A stretch of DNA of 64,000 nucleotides from Alphaproteobacteria bacterium (GTDB lineage Bacteria; Pseudomonadota; Alphaproteobacteria; UBA828): assembly GCA_011523425.1 (NCBI GenBank), contig WTGU01000029.1, positions 1 through 64,000 of the forward strand. Reading direction: 5' to 3'. The translations under genes were made by a program, and so were the position numbers. Of the stretch, positions 22,722-34,120 are shown piece after piece (positions within the stretch are counted from its first letter, which is position 1; every line of letters starts with the position of its first letter). The notes under the pieces were generated by a model. The model was not told the origin of the DNA and did no database searches. It saw nothing but the letters and a program-made list of their open reading frames with translations.

Positions 22722-24943
22722 GGGCGCAACCGGCTCCGGCCCCAGCGCCGGCCCCGGTCCGCGCGCCGCTTCCCGGCAGGCGCCGGACGGTCCGCAGGCG
22801 CGACGGCGTCGCCGATGCGTCCCCGCGCCGGCCGGCACAGAGCCCGGAAGTCGGCCCGGCCATGGCGCGCGGCGTCACTCCCCTGCCCGCAGCGGGCCGC
22901 CAGCGACCGGGCGGACATGCCGCGCGCGAGATCGTGCTCCAGACTGGACGCCGTCGGTCGCGCGCCGAGCTGCCAGCGATAGACCTGGGTCCCCTCGAGG
23001 ACCCGCTGCACGTAGTTTCGCGTCTCCGAGAGGGGGATCATCTCGATCCAGTCGATCACGTCCACGTCGGGGTCGTGGCGGGGGTCGCCGTTGGCCGCGA
23101 TCCAGCGGCGCACGTTTCGCGGCCCGCCATTGTAGGCGGCGATCGCCAGCAGGTACGAGCCGTCGAAGCGCGCCACCAGGTCGCGGAGATAGCGACTGCC
23201 GAGCGCGACGTTGTGGGCACGACTGGTCGTGAGCCGGGTGCGGGAGTCGCTCACGCCCATCTGGCGGGCGAGGTCGCGCGCGGTGCGCGGCATGAGCTGC
23301 ATCAGGCCGAGTGCGCCGGAGGCGCTCCGCGCCTTCCGGTCGAAGCGGCTCTCCTGCCGGATCAGCGCAAGCACCAGCGCGTGCTCGAGAGAGGCGTCCT
23401 CCTGCGCAAACGGCACGTCCACCAGGGGGAACAGACGGCCCACCGAGACATAGCCGTTCCGCGCGGCCCGCTGGGCGGAGCGAATCGCCTGGTCGGCCCG
23501 TCCGATCGAGTGCGCGAGCGCCGATATCAGGCCGTGGTCCGCCTCGTTGCGGGCGAGAGCGCTGAGGCGGTTGAAGAACGGCGCCAGCAGCTCGTCGCGG
23601 CCGAGAAACTCGAGGATACGGACCGCGGCGACCAGGGCGTGGCCGCCGAGCGTGGCCTCGCCCGGGTCCTCGCGTGCGGCGATCAGCGGCGCGTCCGGCG
23701 CGGCGATACGGCCGACGGCGAGCTGACCGTAGAAGGTGCCCGGATAGGCGGCGGCCGTGTCGTACCAGAAGGCCGCGCCCACCGCATCGCCCTGCGCGTC
23801 CGCCGCCCGGCCCGCCCAGTAGGCCGCCCGCGCCCGGCTGATCGGCATGGACACCGCGTCGTGCATGCGGAGGAAGTGGGAGAAGGCGCGCGGCGCGTCG
23901 TCGAGAAATCGGAGAGCGATCCACCCGGCCAGCCACTCGGCGGCGGAGAAGGAGGAGGTCGATGTCTGCCGGTGACCGGCGACGAGCGCGTAGGCCTCGG
24001 CGCTCAGGCCGTCCTCGAGCGCGCGGCGCGCCAGGATCGCCCGCTCGTGCCACCAGAGCTTGGGGCGGGGGCCGAGGCGCTCGGGAAGCTCCTGCAGGAG
24101 CGCGCGGGCATGCTCGTCGCGCCCCTTCGCGCGCCGCCAGCGCAGCCGCTCGTAGACGAGCCCGGCATCGTCGCGAAGCGCCTCCGGCACCTGCGCGATC
24201 GCCCAGTCCACGCCGCCGGCGCGCGCGCGCAGCGCGAGCCGCGCCTGCGCCAGACGCTGCTGGCCCTCGTCGACGTAGCGGAACGTGCGGCGCGCGGCGC
24301 TCCGCTGGTTGGTCCACACCAGGCGGTCGAGGCGGGCGACATGGTCCTCCGGCCGCAGCATCGAGCGATAGCGGCGATAGGCCTCGCGCAGCTCGCGCCG
24401 GGTGAACGAGCCCTCGATCCACGCAGCACGGACGAGCGTCACCGCGCGCTCCTTCTCGCCGGCCCCGAGCAGGGCGTCGGCATAGCGCAGGCGGCCCCGG
24501 CTGCTGACCGGATCGCGCCAGCGGTACCAGGCAAGCACCTCCTCGTCGGAAACGCCCGCCGTCATCGCCTTCTCGGCATTGGCCTGCAACGCGTCGGGAG
24601 ACGGCCAGTCCGGATGCTCGTCGATGAACTCCGCGATCTCGGCGAACGAGGCGCGCGTTTCCGGACGGCTGTAGTCCCACCAGCGCAGGATCGTCGCGCC
24701 GAGCGGGTCGAGGGCTCTCGCGGCGAGCCGGTGGGCCCGGCGCCAGTTGTCGTTCTTCGCCGCCCTGAAGGCCTCCACGTAGAAGGTGATGTCCACCTGC
24801 GACACGGGCGGCGGCAGCGGCGGCCCGGCATCCGCACGGGCGGGGACGCTTGCGACGGCGCAGACGATCGCCACCAACACGGCAAACGCCACCCCGCGGA
24901 CGCGGCCCGGCAGGGCCTGCTCTCGTCGCGGCCTTGTTCCCAT
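22718..24943 (-). CDS. slt: Soluble lytic murein transglycosylase (Slt70-like)
   Basis: 741 residues. An N-terminal signal peptide ([18 protein letters not shown]) leads into a long alpha-helical ring domain. The catalytic C-terminal SLT domain has the glutamate in [16 protein letters not shown] (about E531), then [11 protein letters not shown] and [15 protein letters not shown]. Enzymes of this type cleave peptidoglycan glycan strands with formation of 1,6-anhydro ends in the periplasm. The C-terminal 60 residues are Arg-rich and low in complexity, longer than usual. The gene is divergent from dapA with about 55 bp between the starts, and its stop overlaps the next gene. Confidence 0.93.
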   Translation of the reverse strand: MGTRPRREQALPGRVRGVAFAVLVAIVCAVASVPARADAGPPLPPPVSQVDITFYVEAFRAAKNDNWRRAHRLAARALDPLGATILRWWDYSRPETRASFAEIAEFIDEHPDWPSPDALQANAEKAMTAGVSDEEVLAWYRWRDPVSSRGRLRYADALLGAGEKERAVTLVRAAWIEGSFTRRELREAYRRYRSMLRPEDHVARLDRLVWTNQRSAARRTFRYVDEGQQRLAQARLALRARAGGVDWAIAQVPEALRDDAGLVYERLRWRRAKGRDEHARALLQELPERLGPRPKLWWHERAILARRALEDGLSAEAYALVAGHRQTSTSSFSAAEWLAGWIALRFLDDAPRAFSHFLRMHDAVSMPISRARAAYWAGRAADAQGDAVGAAFWYDTAAAYPGTFYGQLAVGRIAAPDAPLIAAREDPGEATLGGHALVAAVRILEFLGRDELLAPFFNRLSALARNEADHGLISALAHSIGRADQAIRSAQRAARNGYVSVGRLFPLVDVPFAQEDASLEHALVLALIRQESRFDRKARSASGALGLMQLMPRTARDLARQMGVSDSRTRLTTSRAHNVALGSRYLRDLVARFDGSYLLAIAAYNGGPRNVRRWIAANGDPRHDPDVDVIDWIEMIPLSETRNYVQRVLEGTQVYRWQLGARPTASSLEHDLARGMSARSLAARCGQGSDAARHGRADFRALCRPARGRIGDAVAPADRPAPAGKRRADRGRRWGRSRLRP

Positions 24944-24998
24944 TATGATGCCAACCTATTCTCGCTCACGAGGCAATGCACGACCGTGGGAGCGTGGC

Positions 24999-25874
24999 AT
25001 GTTCCGTGGATATCTGACTGCCCTGATCACGCCGTTCCGCGATGGCAAGGTGGATGAGGACGCATACCGTGACTTCGTCGAGTGGCAAATCGAGGAGGGC
25101 GCCGCCGGGCTCGTGCCCTGCGGCACCACGGGTGAATCGCCGACCCTCAGCCACGAGGAACACCACCGGGTGACCGAGATCTGCATCGAGGTCGCTGCGG
25201 GGCGGGTTCCGGTCGTGGCCGGCACGGGCTCGAACTCGACCGAGGAGGCGATCAGCCTGACCCGCCACGCCAGAGACTCCGGCGCAGACGGCGCGCTGCT
25301 GGTCATGCCCTATTACAACAAGCCGACGCAAGAGGGCATGTACGCCCACTACAAGGCCGTCAACGACGCCGTGGACATCCCGCAGATCATCTACAACATC
25401 CCCGGACGCAGCGTCGTCGACATGTCGGTGGAGACGATGGCGCGCTGCGCCGAGCTCCCCAACGTCGTCGGCGTCAAGGACGCCACCGCCGACGTCGGCA
25501 GGCCCACCCGCACGAGGACGGCCATCGGCGAGGAGTTCTGCCAGCTCTCGGGCGAGGACGGCACCATCCTGGGCTTCCTCGCGCAGGGGGGGGACGGCTG
25601 CATCTCGGTGACCGCGAACGTGGCGCCGCGCCAGTGCGCGGGCTTCTTCGCCGCGTGGGCCGACGGCGATACCGCCGGCGCGCTCGACCGGCACACGAGG
25701 CTGATGCCGCTTCACGACGCGCTCTTCGTCGAGAGCAACCCGATCCCGGTCAAGTACGCCGCGTCGCTGCTGGGCAAGTGCGGGCCGGAGGTGCGGCTGC
25801 CGCTGACGCCCCCGAGCGAGAGCAACTGCACGCGGATCGAGGCGGCGATGCGCCAGGTCGGCCTCCTCAACTGA
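24999..25874 (+). CDS. dapA: 4-hydroxy-tetrahydrodipicolinate synthase
   Basis: 291 residues from ATG 24999, preceded by GGGAGC; the longer in-frame ORF runs antisense through slt and was rejected. Motifs: [62 protein letters not shown] with the proton-relay tyrosine, and the Schiff-base lysine in [10 protein letters not shown] (about K160). It condenses pyruvate with aspartate semialdehyde in the first committed step of lysine and diaminopimelate synthesis. smpB follows after 31 bp, a common alphaproteobacterial order. Confidence 0.96.
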   Translation: MFRGYLTALITPFRDGKVDEDAYRDFVEWQIEEGAAGLVPCGTTGESPTLSHEEHHRVTEICIEVAAGRVPVVAGTGSNSTEEAISLTRHARDSGADGALLVMPYYNKPTQEGMYAHYKAVNDAVDIPQIIYNIPGRSVVDMSVETMARCAELPNVVGVKDATADVGRPTRTRTAIGEEFCQLSGEDGTILGFLAQGGDGCISVTANVAPRQCAGFFAAWADGDTAGALDRHTRLMPLHDALFVESNPIPVKYAASLLGKCGPEVRLPLTPPSESNCTRIEAAMRQVGLLN

Positions 25875-25905
25875 GCCGGGCGCCGGACCGGCGACGGCCC
25901 GCGCG

Positions 25906-26382
25906 GTGAGCGGAAAGGCCGCCGCCCCCGGCGGCAAGCGCATCGCGCAGAATCGCAAGGCGCGCCGCGACTACCACCTGGAGCGCCCCTTCGAGGTCGG
26001 CATCCGGCTCACCGGCACCGAGGTCAAGTCGCTGCGCGCGGGCCGCGCCAACATCAACGATGCCTACGCCGTCGAGCGCGGCGGCGAGGTGTATCTGCTG
26101 AACGCGCACATCTCGCAGTACGACGGCGCCGGCCCCTTCAACCACGATCCGCTCAGGCCGCGAAAGCTGCTGCTGCACAAGCGCGAGATCCGCAAGCTCG
26201 TGGGCGCTCTCAGGCGCGGCGGCGTGACCCTGGTGCCGCTCACCCTCTATTTCAACGCGCGCGGGATCGCCAAGCTCTCGCTCGCCATGGCGTCCGGCAA
26301 GCGCCAGTACGACAAGCGTCAGGCGGAGAAGCAGCGCGACTGGCAGCGTCAGAAGGCGCGGCTGGTGCGCGAGCGCGGGTAG
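25906..26382 (+). CDS. smpB: SsrA-binding protein
   Basis: 158 residues from a GTG start. KRIAQNRKARRDYHLE, the family motif near the N-terminus, is followed by GIRLTGTEVKSLRAGRANI, AYAVERGGEVYLLNAHIS and the basic tail KRQYDKRQAEKQRDWQRQKA. SmpB binds the tRNA-like domain of tmRNA and brings it to stalled ribosomes for trans-translation. It lies 31 bp after dapA and is probably cotranscribed with it. The tmRNA gene itself was not seen in the window. Confidence 0.96.
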   Translation: MSGKAAAPGGKRIAQNRKARRDYHLERPFEVGIRLTGTEVKSLRAGRANINDAYAVERGGEVYLLNAHISQYDGAGPFNHDPLRPRKLLLHKREIRKLVGALRRGGVTLVPLTLYFNARGIAKLSLAMASGKRQYDKRQAEKQRDWQRQKARLVRERG

Positions 26383-26410
26383 CCCCTCTCCGGGTCAGGC
26401 AGTCAGGCAG

Positions 26411-27082
26411 TCAGGCGGGCGGGGCGTCGAGCGCCTCCCGGATCGTCCGGAACACGTCGGCGAACATCGCGGGCGTGAGACGGCCCGTGTTCGTATTCAG
26501 CCGCGAGCAGTGGTAGCTGTCGACCAGCAGACGCGCTGCGTCGAGGCGATGGACCGCGCCGTGGGCGAAGCGGCAGGCGCCGGCCCGTCGCCCCAGCGCC
26601 CTCAGCACCGCGCCGTGGGCGACCTGGCCCAGCGCGAGGATCGCGCGAAGCCGCGACATGGCGGCGATCTCGGCGGCGAGGAAGTCGCGGCAGGCGGCGA
26701 TCTCGGCCGCCGTCGGCTTGTTCTTGGGCGGAACGCAGCGCACCGCGTTGGTGATCCGGCAGTCGCGGAGGGCGAGGCCGTCCTCCGGCCGGGCGCCATA
26801 GGTGCCGGCGGCGAAGCCGCAATCGCCGAGAGTCGCGTAGAGCAGGTCGCCGGCATGGTCGCCGGTGAAGGGCCGGCCGCTGCGATTGGCCCCGCGCAGG
26901 CCGGGGGCGAGGCCGACGATCAGGAGCCGCGCATCGAGGCCGCCGAAGCTCTGCACCGGCGCGTTGTGCCAGCCGGGCTCGACAGCGCGCCATTCCTCGC
27001 GAAAGGCGACGAGCCTGGGGCAGCCGCCGCAGTCCCGGTCCGGTCCGGCCGGCGCGGACGGAGCGGACACCGGCGGGCTCAC
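26411..27082 (-). CDS. Family 5 (UdgB-like) uracil-DNA glycosylase
   Basis: 223 residues from GTG 27082, overlapping the NYN gene stop as GTGA. CGGCPRL near the N-terminus supplies two of the four iron-sulfur cysteines; a third is in ITNAVRCVPPKNKP. The catalytic region VGLAPGLRGANRSGRPFTGD is the family 5 form, which lacks the Asp of family 1 in this motif. A second motif, DSYHCSRLNTNTGRLT, contains a further cysteine and the substrate-binding His-Cys region. The enzyme removes uracil and some other deaminated bases from DNA. Confidence 0.9.
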   Translation of the reverse strand: MSPPVSAPSAPAGPDRDCGGCPRLVAFREEWRAVEPGWHNAPVQSFGGLDARLLIVGLAPGLRGANRSGRPFTGDHAGDLLYATLGDCGFAAGTYGARPEDGLALRDCRITNAVRCVPPKNKPTAAEIAACRDFLAAEIAAMSRLRAILALGQVAHGAVLRALGRRAGACRFAHGAVHRLDAARLLVDSYHCSRLNTNTGRLTPAMFADVFRTIREALDAPPA

Positions 27083-27729
27083 GCCGAGTGCGACACCTCG
27101 TCGACCATCTCGCCCCCGTCACCGTCGCCGTCGTCCTCGTACTCGTCGTACTCGCCGTCCATCGGCTCCCTCACGGCGCGGGGACGCTCGTTGCGCCACT
27201 TGGGCTCGCGCGCGATCAGGGGCTCGAGCTCCTGCAGCTCGATGAAGCTGTCGGCCTGGCGGCGCAGCTCGTCGGCGATCATGGGCGGCTGGGAGCGAAG
27301 GGTGCTGACCACGGATACCCGCACGCCCCGGTGCTGCACCGCCTCGACCACCCGGCGAAAATCGCCGTCGCCGGAAAACAGCACGATATGGTCGAGCGCC
27401 TCCGCCATGATCATCATGTCGACGGCGATCTCGATGTCCATGTCGCCCTTGACCTTGCGCCGGCCCATGGAATCGGTGAACTCCTTGGTCGGCTTCGTGA
27501 CCAGCGTGTAGCCGTTGTAGTCGAGCCAGTCGACCAGCGGCCGGATGGGCGAATACTCCTGGTCCTCGACGAGAGCGGTGTAATAGAGGGCGCGGATGAG
27601 GCGGCCCTTGTCCGCGAATTCCTCGCGCAAGCGCTTGTAGTCTATGTCGAAACCGAGCGAACGCGCGGCGGCATACAAATTCGCGCCGTCGATGAAGAGG
27701 CCGATTCGCTCTTGCGAATTGAAGTCCAT
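27079..27729 (-). CDS. NYN domain protein (LabA/DUF88 family)
   Basis: 216 residues. The PIN-like NYN nuclease fold is shown by IGLFIDGANLYAAARSLGF with the first acidic residue, KGDMDIEIAVDMMIMAE, and IVLFSGDGDFRRVVEAVQHRG, which hold the remaining metal-binding aspartates. The C-terminal 35 residues are very acidic (EYDEYEDDGDGDGGE). Members are likely RNases or RNA-processing factors; LabA proteins act in clock output in cyanobacteria, but the alphaproteobacterial role is not known. The gene is translationally coupled to the downstream glycosylase by a 4-bp overlap. Confidence 0.9.
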   Translation of the reverse strand: MDFNSQERIGLFIDGANLYAAARSLGFDIDYKRLREEFADKGRLIRALYYTALVEDQEYSPIRPLVDWLDYNGYTLVTKPTKEFTDSMGRRKVKGDMDIEIAVDMMIMAEALDHIVLFSGDGDFRRVVEAVQHRGVRVSVVSTLRSQPPMIADELRRQADSFIELQELEPLIAREPKWRNERPRAVREPMDGEYDEYEDDGDGDGGEMVDEVSHSA

Positions 27730-27889
27730 GCAGCTCTATCCTTCCTCGTTCGATCGGGCAGGACGCCTGGCAGGGACGGCGTGGAGCAATCTCCGCGCCG
27801 ATGGTTCGCCATGCCGAAGCTTCATGCCCCGACCCTATAACTAGGACTTACCGGAGACGGGAACAAGTGCAAGAGCACTTATCGCTGCG

Positions 27890-28417
27890 ATGATCCTGAT
27901 CGCGCTCGGTGCGAATCTCCCGACCGCGCGCTTCGGCGCGCCGGCCCAGGGGCTCGATGCCGCGCTCGGCGCGCTCGGTGACGCTCGCTTGCAGGTCGCG
28001 GCACGGTCGCGCTGGTATCGCAGCGCGCCGCTCCCGCCTGCAGACGGACCCTGGTTCGTCAATGGCGTGATCCGGGTCGAGACGGCACTCTCCCCCGTCG
28101 CCCTCATGGCGCGCCTGCTCGAGGTCGAAGCCGCATTCGGGCGCCGGCGCGGCGTGGACGGCGCTGCGCGGCCGCTCGATCTCGACCTGCTCGACTATCG
28201 CGGCCGCATCGTCCGGCGCGACCGCGACCGGGAGGGGCCGGCGCTCGTCCTCCCCCACCCGCGGCTCGGCGAGCGGGCGTTCGTGCTGGCTCCCCTGCTC
28301 GAGGTCGCCCCCGACTGGCGCCATCCCGAATCGGGCGCCCCGGCCACGGCCCTGCTCGCGGCGGTGGCGGCGACGCAGGTCGTCGAGCCGCTGCCCCCTG
28401 CCCCGCAGCGGGAATGA
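27890..28417 (+). CDS. folK: 2-amino-4-hydroxy-6-hydroxymethyldihydropteridine diphosphokinase
   Basis: 175 residues. It begins ILIALGANLP. The HPPK core is present: WYRSAPLPPADGPWFVNGV, LLEVEAAFGRRRG, the metal-binding RPLDLDLLDYRG, and LPHPRLGERAFVLAPLLEV. The enzyme transfers pyrophosphate from ATP to the pterin in folate synthesis. It is divergent from the NYN gene. No rpoZ follows, although a gene of that kind often sits here in related bacteria. Confidence 0.93.
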   Translation: MILIALGANLPTARFGAPAQGLDAALGALGDARLQVAARSRWYRSAPLPPADGPWFVNGVIRVETALSPVALMARLLEVEAAFGRRRGVDGAARPLDLDLLDYRGRIVRRDRDREGPALVLPHPRLGERAFVLAPLLEVAPDWRHPESGAPATALLAAVAATQVVEPLPPAPQRE

Positions 28418-28562
28418 GGGCGGACCGGCTCGGGCAGAAGCGCGTGCAGATGCTGCAGCGGATACGGCGCTGCAGGGACGCGCTGGTTGATCATCTTCGT
28501 CGGCGAGAGATATCATGGCCCGCGCTGACAGCGGACAGCCGGCGCTACGGTCGAAGGACAGG

Positions 28563-29852
28563 ATGAAACGAGTTCTCGCAGCCGGCATCGCCGGCCTGAT
28601 GATGGCTAGCCTCCCGGCCCTGGCACCGGCTCAGGAGGCTGCGGAAACCTACGAGCAGCTCGACCTGTTCGGCGACATTCTCGAGCATATCCGCGACGAC
28701 TACGTCGAGGACGTGGACACCTCGGAGCTGATCGAGGCCGCCATCGACGGCATGATCGCCTCGCTCGACCCGCACTCCAAGTACCACGATCCCAAGAGCT
28801 TCAGGGAAGTCCAGGTCCAGGCCCGCGGTGAGTTCGGCGGCCTCGGCATCGAGGTGACGATGGAGAACGGCCTGGTCAAGGTGATCGCGCCGATCGACGA
28901 CACCCCCGCCCAGCGCGCCGGCATCGAGCCGGGCGACCTGGTGACCCATCTCGACGGCGAGCCGGTGCAGGGCCTCACCCTCCAGCAGGCGGTCGACAAG
29001 ATGCGCGGCCCGGCCGATTCCGAGATCAGGCTGACCATCCGCCGCAGCGGCCTGGATGAAGCCCTCGAGGTCCCGATCACGCGCGCGATCATCAAGATCC
29101 GTTCGGTACGCGCGCGGCTGGTGGACGACGACGTCATCCTCGCGCGGATCTCGACGTTCTCCGAGCGCACTGCCGACGATCTCGAGGAGATCGTCGGCGG
29201 TCTGTGGGACGAGACCGGCGAGCGGGCGCTCGGTGCCGTGCTCGACCTGCGGAACAATCCGGGCGGTCTCCTCGAACAGGCGATCGCCGTCTCGGATGCG
29301 TTCCTGGAGCGCGGCGAGATCGTCTCGACGCGGGGGCGCCGGGCCGACAGCGCGCAGCGCTTCAGCGCCGAGGGTGGCGACATCATCGACGGCGCGCCAA
29401 TGGTGGTGCTGATCAACGGCGGATCGGCATCGGCGTCGGAGATCGTCGCCGGCGCGCTGCAGGACCACCGGCGCGCGGTCATTCTCGGTACCCGCTCCTT
29501 CGGCAAGGGCTCGGTGCAGACGGTTCTCCCCCTTCCCAGCGGGCGCGGGGCGCTGCGTCTCACCACCGCGCACTACTTCACGCCGGCCGGCCGCGACATC
29601 CAGGCGAACGGGATCGAGCCGGACATCGTCGTCGAACGGATCCGGCCGCAGCAGGAGCCGGAGCCCGAGCACCGCGAGGGGGACCTGAGGGGGCAGCTCG
29701 ACAATACCGGCCGGGACGACGCCGGGACCGACGGGGACACCGCGCCGGAAGAGGCGGCGGACGACCCGGCGGAGAACGACTATCAGCTCGCCCGCGCCAT
29801 CGACCTGCTGCGCGGCTTCCACCTGCTCTCGGGCGACGCGGTCCTGAACTGA
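28563..29852 (+). CDS. S41 family carboxy-terminal processing protease
   Basis: 429 residues from ATG 28563 after GAAGGACAGG; a 16-codon extension upstream would precede the signal peptide and was rejected. A signal peptide ([19 protein letters not shown]) is followed by an N-terminal helical cap, a PDZ domain (about residues 90-165, with [10 protein letters not shown] and [13 protein letters not shown]), and the catalytic domain. [12 protein letters not shown] and [10 protein letters not shown] hold the Ser-Lys dyad (about S290 and K315). CtpA-type enzymes trim or degrade periplasmic proteins. An acidic low-complexity tail precedes the last helix. rppH follows after 31 bp. Confidence 0.94.
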   Translation: MKRVLAAGIAGLMMASLPALAPAQEAAETYEQLDLFGDILEHIRDDYVEDVDTSELIEAAIDGMIASLDPHSKYHDPKSFREVQVQARGEFGGLGIEVTMENGLVKVIAPIDDTPAQRAGIEPGDLVTHLDGEPVQGLTLQQAVDKMRGPADSEIRLTIRRSGLDEALEVPITRAIIKIRSVRARLVDDDVILARISTFSERTADDLEEIVGGLWDETGERALGAVLDLRNNPGGLLEQAIAVSDAFLERGEIVSTRGRRADSAQRFSAEGGDIIDGAPMVVLINGGSASASEIVAGALQDHRRAVILGTRSFGKGSVQTVLPLPSGRGALRLTTAHYFTPAGRDIQANGIEPDIVVERIRPQQEPEPEHREGDLRGQLDNTGRDDAGTDGDTAPEEAADDPAENDYQLARAIDLLRGFHLLSGDAVLN

Positions 29853-29883
29853 GCGGGGAGCGGCGGCCTGCCCGGCCGGCGGC

Positions 29884-30396
29884 ATGACGAGCCCGGACGA
29901 TCTTCCCTACCGGCCCTGCGTCGGCGTGCTGCTGTTCAACGCCCGGGGACTGGTCTTCGTCGGCAGGCGCATCGACATGGTGCAGGAGGCCTGGCAGATG
30001 CCGCAGGGCGGAATCGACCGGGGCGAGAGCCCCCGCGACGCGGCCCTGCGCGAGCTCGAGGAAGAGACCGGCGTCGCGCCTGACCGGGTGGAGCTGCTCG
30101 CGGAAACCCGCGCGTGGCTGCGCTACGACCTGCCGCCGAAGATGGTCCGCCGGGTCTGGCGGGGGCGCTACCGGGGCCAGGAGCAGAAGTGGTTCGCCGC
30201 GCGCTTCCTCGGCACCGACGCCGACATCGACGTCAGGACGGCGCACCCGGAGTTCAGCGACTGGCGCTGGTCGCCCGTCGACGAGCTCGCCGTCAACGCG
30301 GTGTCGTTCAAGCAGGCGCTCTACGAAGCGGTGATTGCCGAGTTTCGTCCGCTTCTCGCGCCATCGCCCGCGCGAGGCGGCGGGCATAGAGGCTGA
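29884..30396 (+). CDS. rppH: RNA pyrophosphohydrolase
   Basis: 170 residues. [20 protein letters not shown] opens the Nudix fold. [12 protein letters not shown] and REAA-like [14 protein letters not shown] give the Nudix box with its metal-binding glutamates, and [20 protein letters not shown] is the RppH-specific segment. RppH removes pyrophosphate from mRNA 5' ends and so opens them to decay. The last 89 bp overlap the convergent ferritin-like gene; both stops are genuine in their own frames. Confidence 0.94.
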   Translation: MTSPDDLPYRPCVGVLLFNARGLVFVGRRIDMVQEAWQMPQGGIDRGESPRDAALRELEEETGVAPDRVELLAETRAWLRYDLPPKMVRRVWRGRYRGQEQKWFAARFLGTDADIDVRTAHPEFSDWRWSPVDELAVNAVSFKQALYEAVIAEFRPLLAPSPARGGGHRG

Positions 30397-31201
30397 ACCC
30401 GCGCCACACCAGGCTCTCGACGATTCTGCCGAGCCGCCCGTGCGGCTTGATGCCGATCGCCTTCAGCGTCATGCCCACGCCACGCTGGACGTGGTCGCGC
30501 CGGTAGAGCGGCAGCGTGCGCGCCGCATAGGCGCGGCTCGCGCGGCGGCGGATATAGGGGTCCGGCTCGCCGGCGCCGCAGTGGTACGCGTAGGAGAGCT
30601 CGTCGTCGGTCGATTCGAACAGCCGGCCGAGCGCCACACTGGCGCGCGCGAGCAGGCCGAGCCCCTCGCTGTCCCGATAGCGCTTCATGGCGGTGTAGAA
30701 GAGCTTGTAGTGACGGAACTCGTCGCCGGCGATGCGCGTGCAGATCGCCTTGAAGACGGGCTCCTCGGCGGCATCGCGGAGCGCGCTGTAATAGGCGGAG
30801 GTGCCGACCTCGACGATGCAGCGCGCCACCAGCTCGCCGCAGCGCGAGCCGCGAATCGATTCGCTCGCGTCCACGTCGATGGGATGGCCGGCGACGAAGC
30901 GCGCGAAGGCGGCGTCGAAATCGAACGAGGGATCCGCGAGCTCGGCATAGCGCCTGAGCACGGCGCCGTGCTGGACCTCCTCCTCCGCCCAGGCGAGCGC
31001 ATCGGCGCAGAAGGCGGGATCGTCGTGGAAGACGCCGCAGAGATACTTGCCGTAGTCGGCGCTGTGGTGCTCGACCATGCACGCCGCCTTGGCGACCTTG
31101 ACCATCTCGGGGTCGAGCTTGGACCGATCGAAGCGGTCCCACGGGATGTCGTCGAGGGTCCAGGTTCCCATCTTCCGATACCCGCTCTGCGACGAGTTCA
31201 C
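30308..31201 (-). CDS. Ferritin-like diiron domain protein
   Basis: 297 residues from GTG 31201; ATG 31171, ten codons later, is an alternative start. Four helices carry a diiron ligand pattern: [41 protein letters not shown] and [14 protein letters not shown], that is, E..H pairs on helices 1, 2 and 4 and E on helix 3. This is the ferritin-like superfamily of rubrerythrin-type and oxygenase-type proteins. The C-terminal 100 residues are basic and may contact membrane or a partner. The reaction is unknown. It lies upstream of atpC in the genome but is transcribed as its own unit, converging on rppH. Confidence 0.75.
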   Translation of the reverse strand: MNSSQSGYRKMGTWTLDDIPWDRFDRSKLDPEMVKVAKAACMVEHHSADYGKYLCGVFHDDPAFCADALAWAEEEVQHGAVLRRYAELADPSFDFDAAFARFVAGHPIDVDASESIRGSRCGELVARCIVEVGTSAYYSALRDAAEEPVFKAICTRIAGDEFRHYKLFYTAMKRYRDSEGLGLLARASVALGRLFESTDDELSYAYHCGAGEPDPYIRRRASRAYAARTLPLYRRDHVQRGVGMTLKAIGIKPHGRLGRIVESLVWRGFSLYARRLARAMAREADETRQSPLRRAPA

Positions 31202-31297
31202 GGCTCCGCATTCTAAACCGATTCCGCTCGATGCGGAATCGCGCCGGCACTTTGTCGCTCACGGCAGCCGGCCGGAGGCCCGGCCGGCCCGTCCGGC

Positions 31298-31699
31298 TCA
31301 GCCGACGTTGGCGGCCAGAAGCTCGGCCAGCTCCACCTCGCGCTCGTACTTCGCGCGCTCCTCGTCGCCGTCGGCGTCGCGCAGGCCGAGCTGCGCCCGC
31401 TCCAGCCTCGCCTCGGCCTCGGCCCGGTCGATGGCGCCGGTCTCGAACGCCTCGGTGGAGAGCACCGTGCAGCGCTCGCCGGTCACCTCGGCGAAGCCCT
31501 CGGCCACCACGTAGCGGTCCTTCGGCTTCTCGTTCTCGTAGATCTCGATCACGCCCGGCCGGAGCGTGGAGAGCAGGAGCGAGTGGCCCGGCAGCACGCC
31601 GAAGTCGCCCTCGGCGCCGGGCACCACGACCATTTCCACCTCGCCGGAGAAGATCAGCCGCTCCGGCGCCACCAGCTCGAATTGCAGGGTGTCGGCCAT
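31298..31699 (-). CDS. atpC: F1 ATP synthase epsilon subunit
   Basis: 133 residues. The N-terminal beta-sandwich has LQFELVAPERLIFSGEVEMV, VPGAEGDFGVLPGHSLLLST and RPGVIEIYENE; the C-terminal helical hairpin with the AEARLERAQLGL segment can inhibit the enzyme. The subunit forms part of the central stalk. It is the last gene of the atpHAGDC operon and starts 27 bp after the atpD stop. Confidence 0.96.
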   Translation of the reverse strand: MADTLQFELVAPERLIFSGEVEMVVVPGAEGDFGVLPGHSLLLSTLRPGVIEIYENEKPKDRYVVAEGFAEVTGERCTVLSTEAFETGAIDRAEAEARLERAQLGLRDADGDEERAKYEREVELAELLAANVG

Positions 31700-31726
31700 G
31701 GTGCTGCCCCGCTGCCCCCGTGCCCC

Positions 31727-33193
<1,467 letters not shown>

Positions 33194-34087
33194 CTAGAGC
33201 GCTTCCGCGCCGGAGATGATCTCGATCAGCTCCTTGGTGATCTGCGCCTGTCGCGTCCGGTTGTAGTGAAGGGTCAGCTTGTCGATCATCTCGCCGGCGT
33301 TGCGCGTCGCGCTGTCCATCGCCGTCATCCGCGCGCCCTGCTCGCTCGCCGCGTTCTCCAGCAGGGAGCGGAAGATCTGGATCGAGAGATTGCGCGGCAG
33401 GAGATCGGAGAGGATCATCTCCTCGTCAGGCTCGAACTCGTAGATCGCGCCGCCGGTATCCTCGACCTCCTCGGCCGCCGCCTGCTCCGGCGGGCTGAAG
33501 GGAATGAGCTGCTGGAAGGTGACGACCTGGCTCATCACCGTCCTGAAGCGGTTGTAGACCACGGTGCAGGTGTCGAACTCGCCGTCCTCGAAGCGCCTGG
33601 CGAGGCCGCGGCCGATCTCGTCCGCCTCCTCGAAGGAGGGGCCGCCGGAGCGCCCGATCCCGTCGGTGTGGTCGACGATCATCGCGCCGAACTCGCGGCG
33701 GAGCTGCTCGCGCCCCTTGCGGCCGACGCAGATGATCTTGGTCGTCTTGCCCTGCTCGCCGAGCTCCTTGAGGCGCGCGCGCGTCGCCCGCGTGATCGAG
33801 CTGTTGAAGCCGCCGCAGAGCCCCCGGTCGGCGGTCGCGACCACGAAGAGGTGGGTCTCGTCCCGGCCGGTGCCGCGCAGCATCGCCGGCGCGTCCTCGC
33901 GCTCGCCCATGATCTGCGCGAGCGAGCCCACCATCCGCTCCATCCGCTCGGAGAAGGGCCGCGCGGCTTCGGCGGCCTCCTGCGCGCGGCGCAGCTTCGA
34001 CGCCGCCACGAGCTTCATCGCCGAGGTGATCTTCTGGGTCTGGCGCACGCTGTTGATGCGCACCCGGAGGTCCTTGAGGCTCGCCAT
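33194..34087 (-). CDS. atpG: F1 ATP synthase gamma subunit
   Basis: 297 residues. The N-terminal helix [19 protein letters not shown] and the C-terminal helix [20 protein letters not shown] with [20 protein letters not shown] form the coiled coil that turns inside the hexamer. [15 protein letters not shown] is the conserved Rossmann-like centre. The subunit forms the rotor shaft. It starts 33 bp after atpA. Confidence 0.97.
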   Translation of the reverse strand: MASLKDLRVRINSVRQTQKITSAMKLVAASKLRRAQEAAEAARPFSERMERMVGSLAQIMGEREDAPAMLRGTGRDETHLFVVATADRGLCGGFNSSITRATRARLKELGEQGKTTKIICVGRKGREQLRREFGAMIVDHTDGIGRSGGPSFEEADEIGRGLARRFEDGEFDTCTVVYNRFRTVMSQVVTFQQLIPFSPPEQAAAEEVEDTGGAIYEFEPDEEMILSDLLPRNLSIQIFRSLLENAASEQGARMTAMDSATRNAGEMIDKLTLHYNRTRQAQITKELIEIISGAEAL

Positions 34088-34120
34088 GGCGGAGGCCCGT
34101 TTCTCCCTTACCGCAGAGAG

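Noticed and set aside
28418-28562. A possible rpoZ after folK
   Set aside because: The gap is about 145 bp and has no frame resembling the omega subunit; only the place is familiar.
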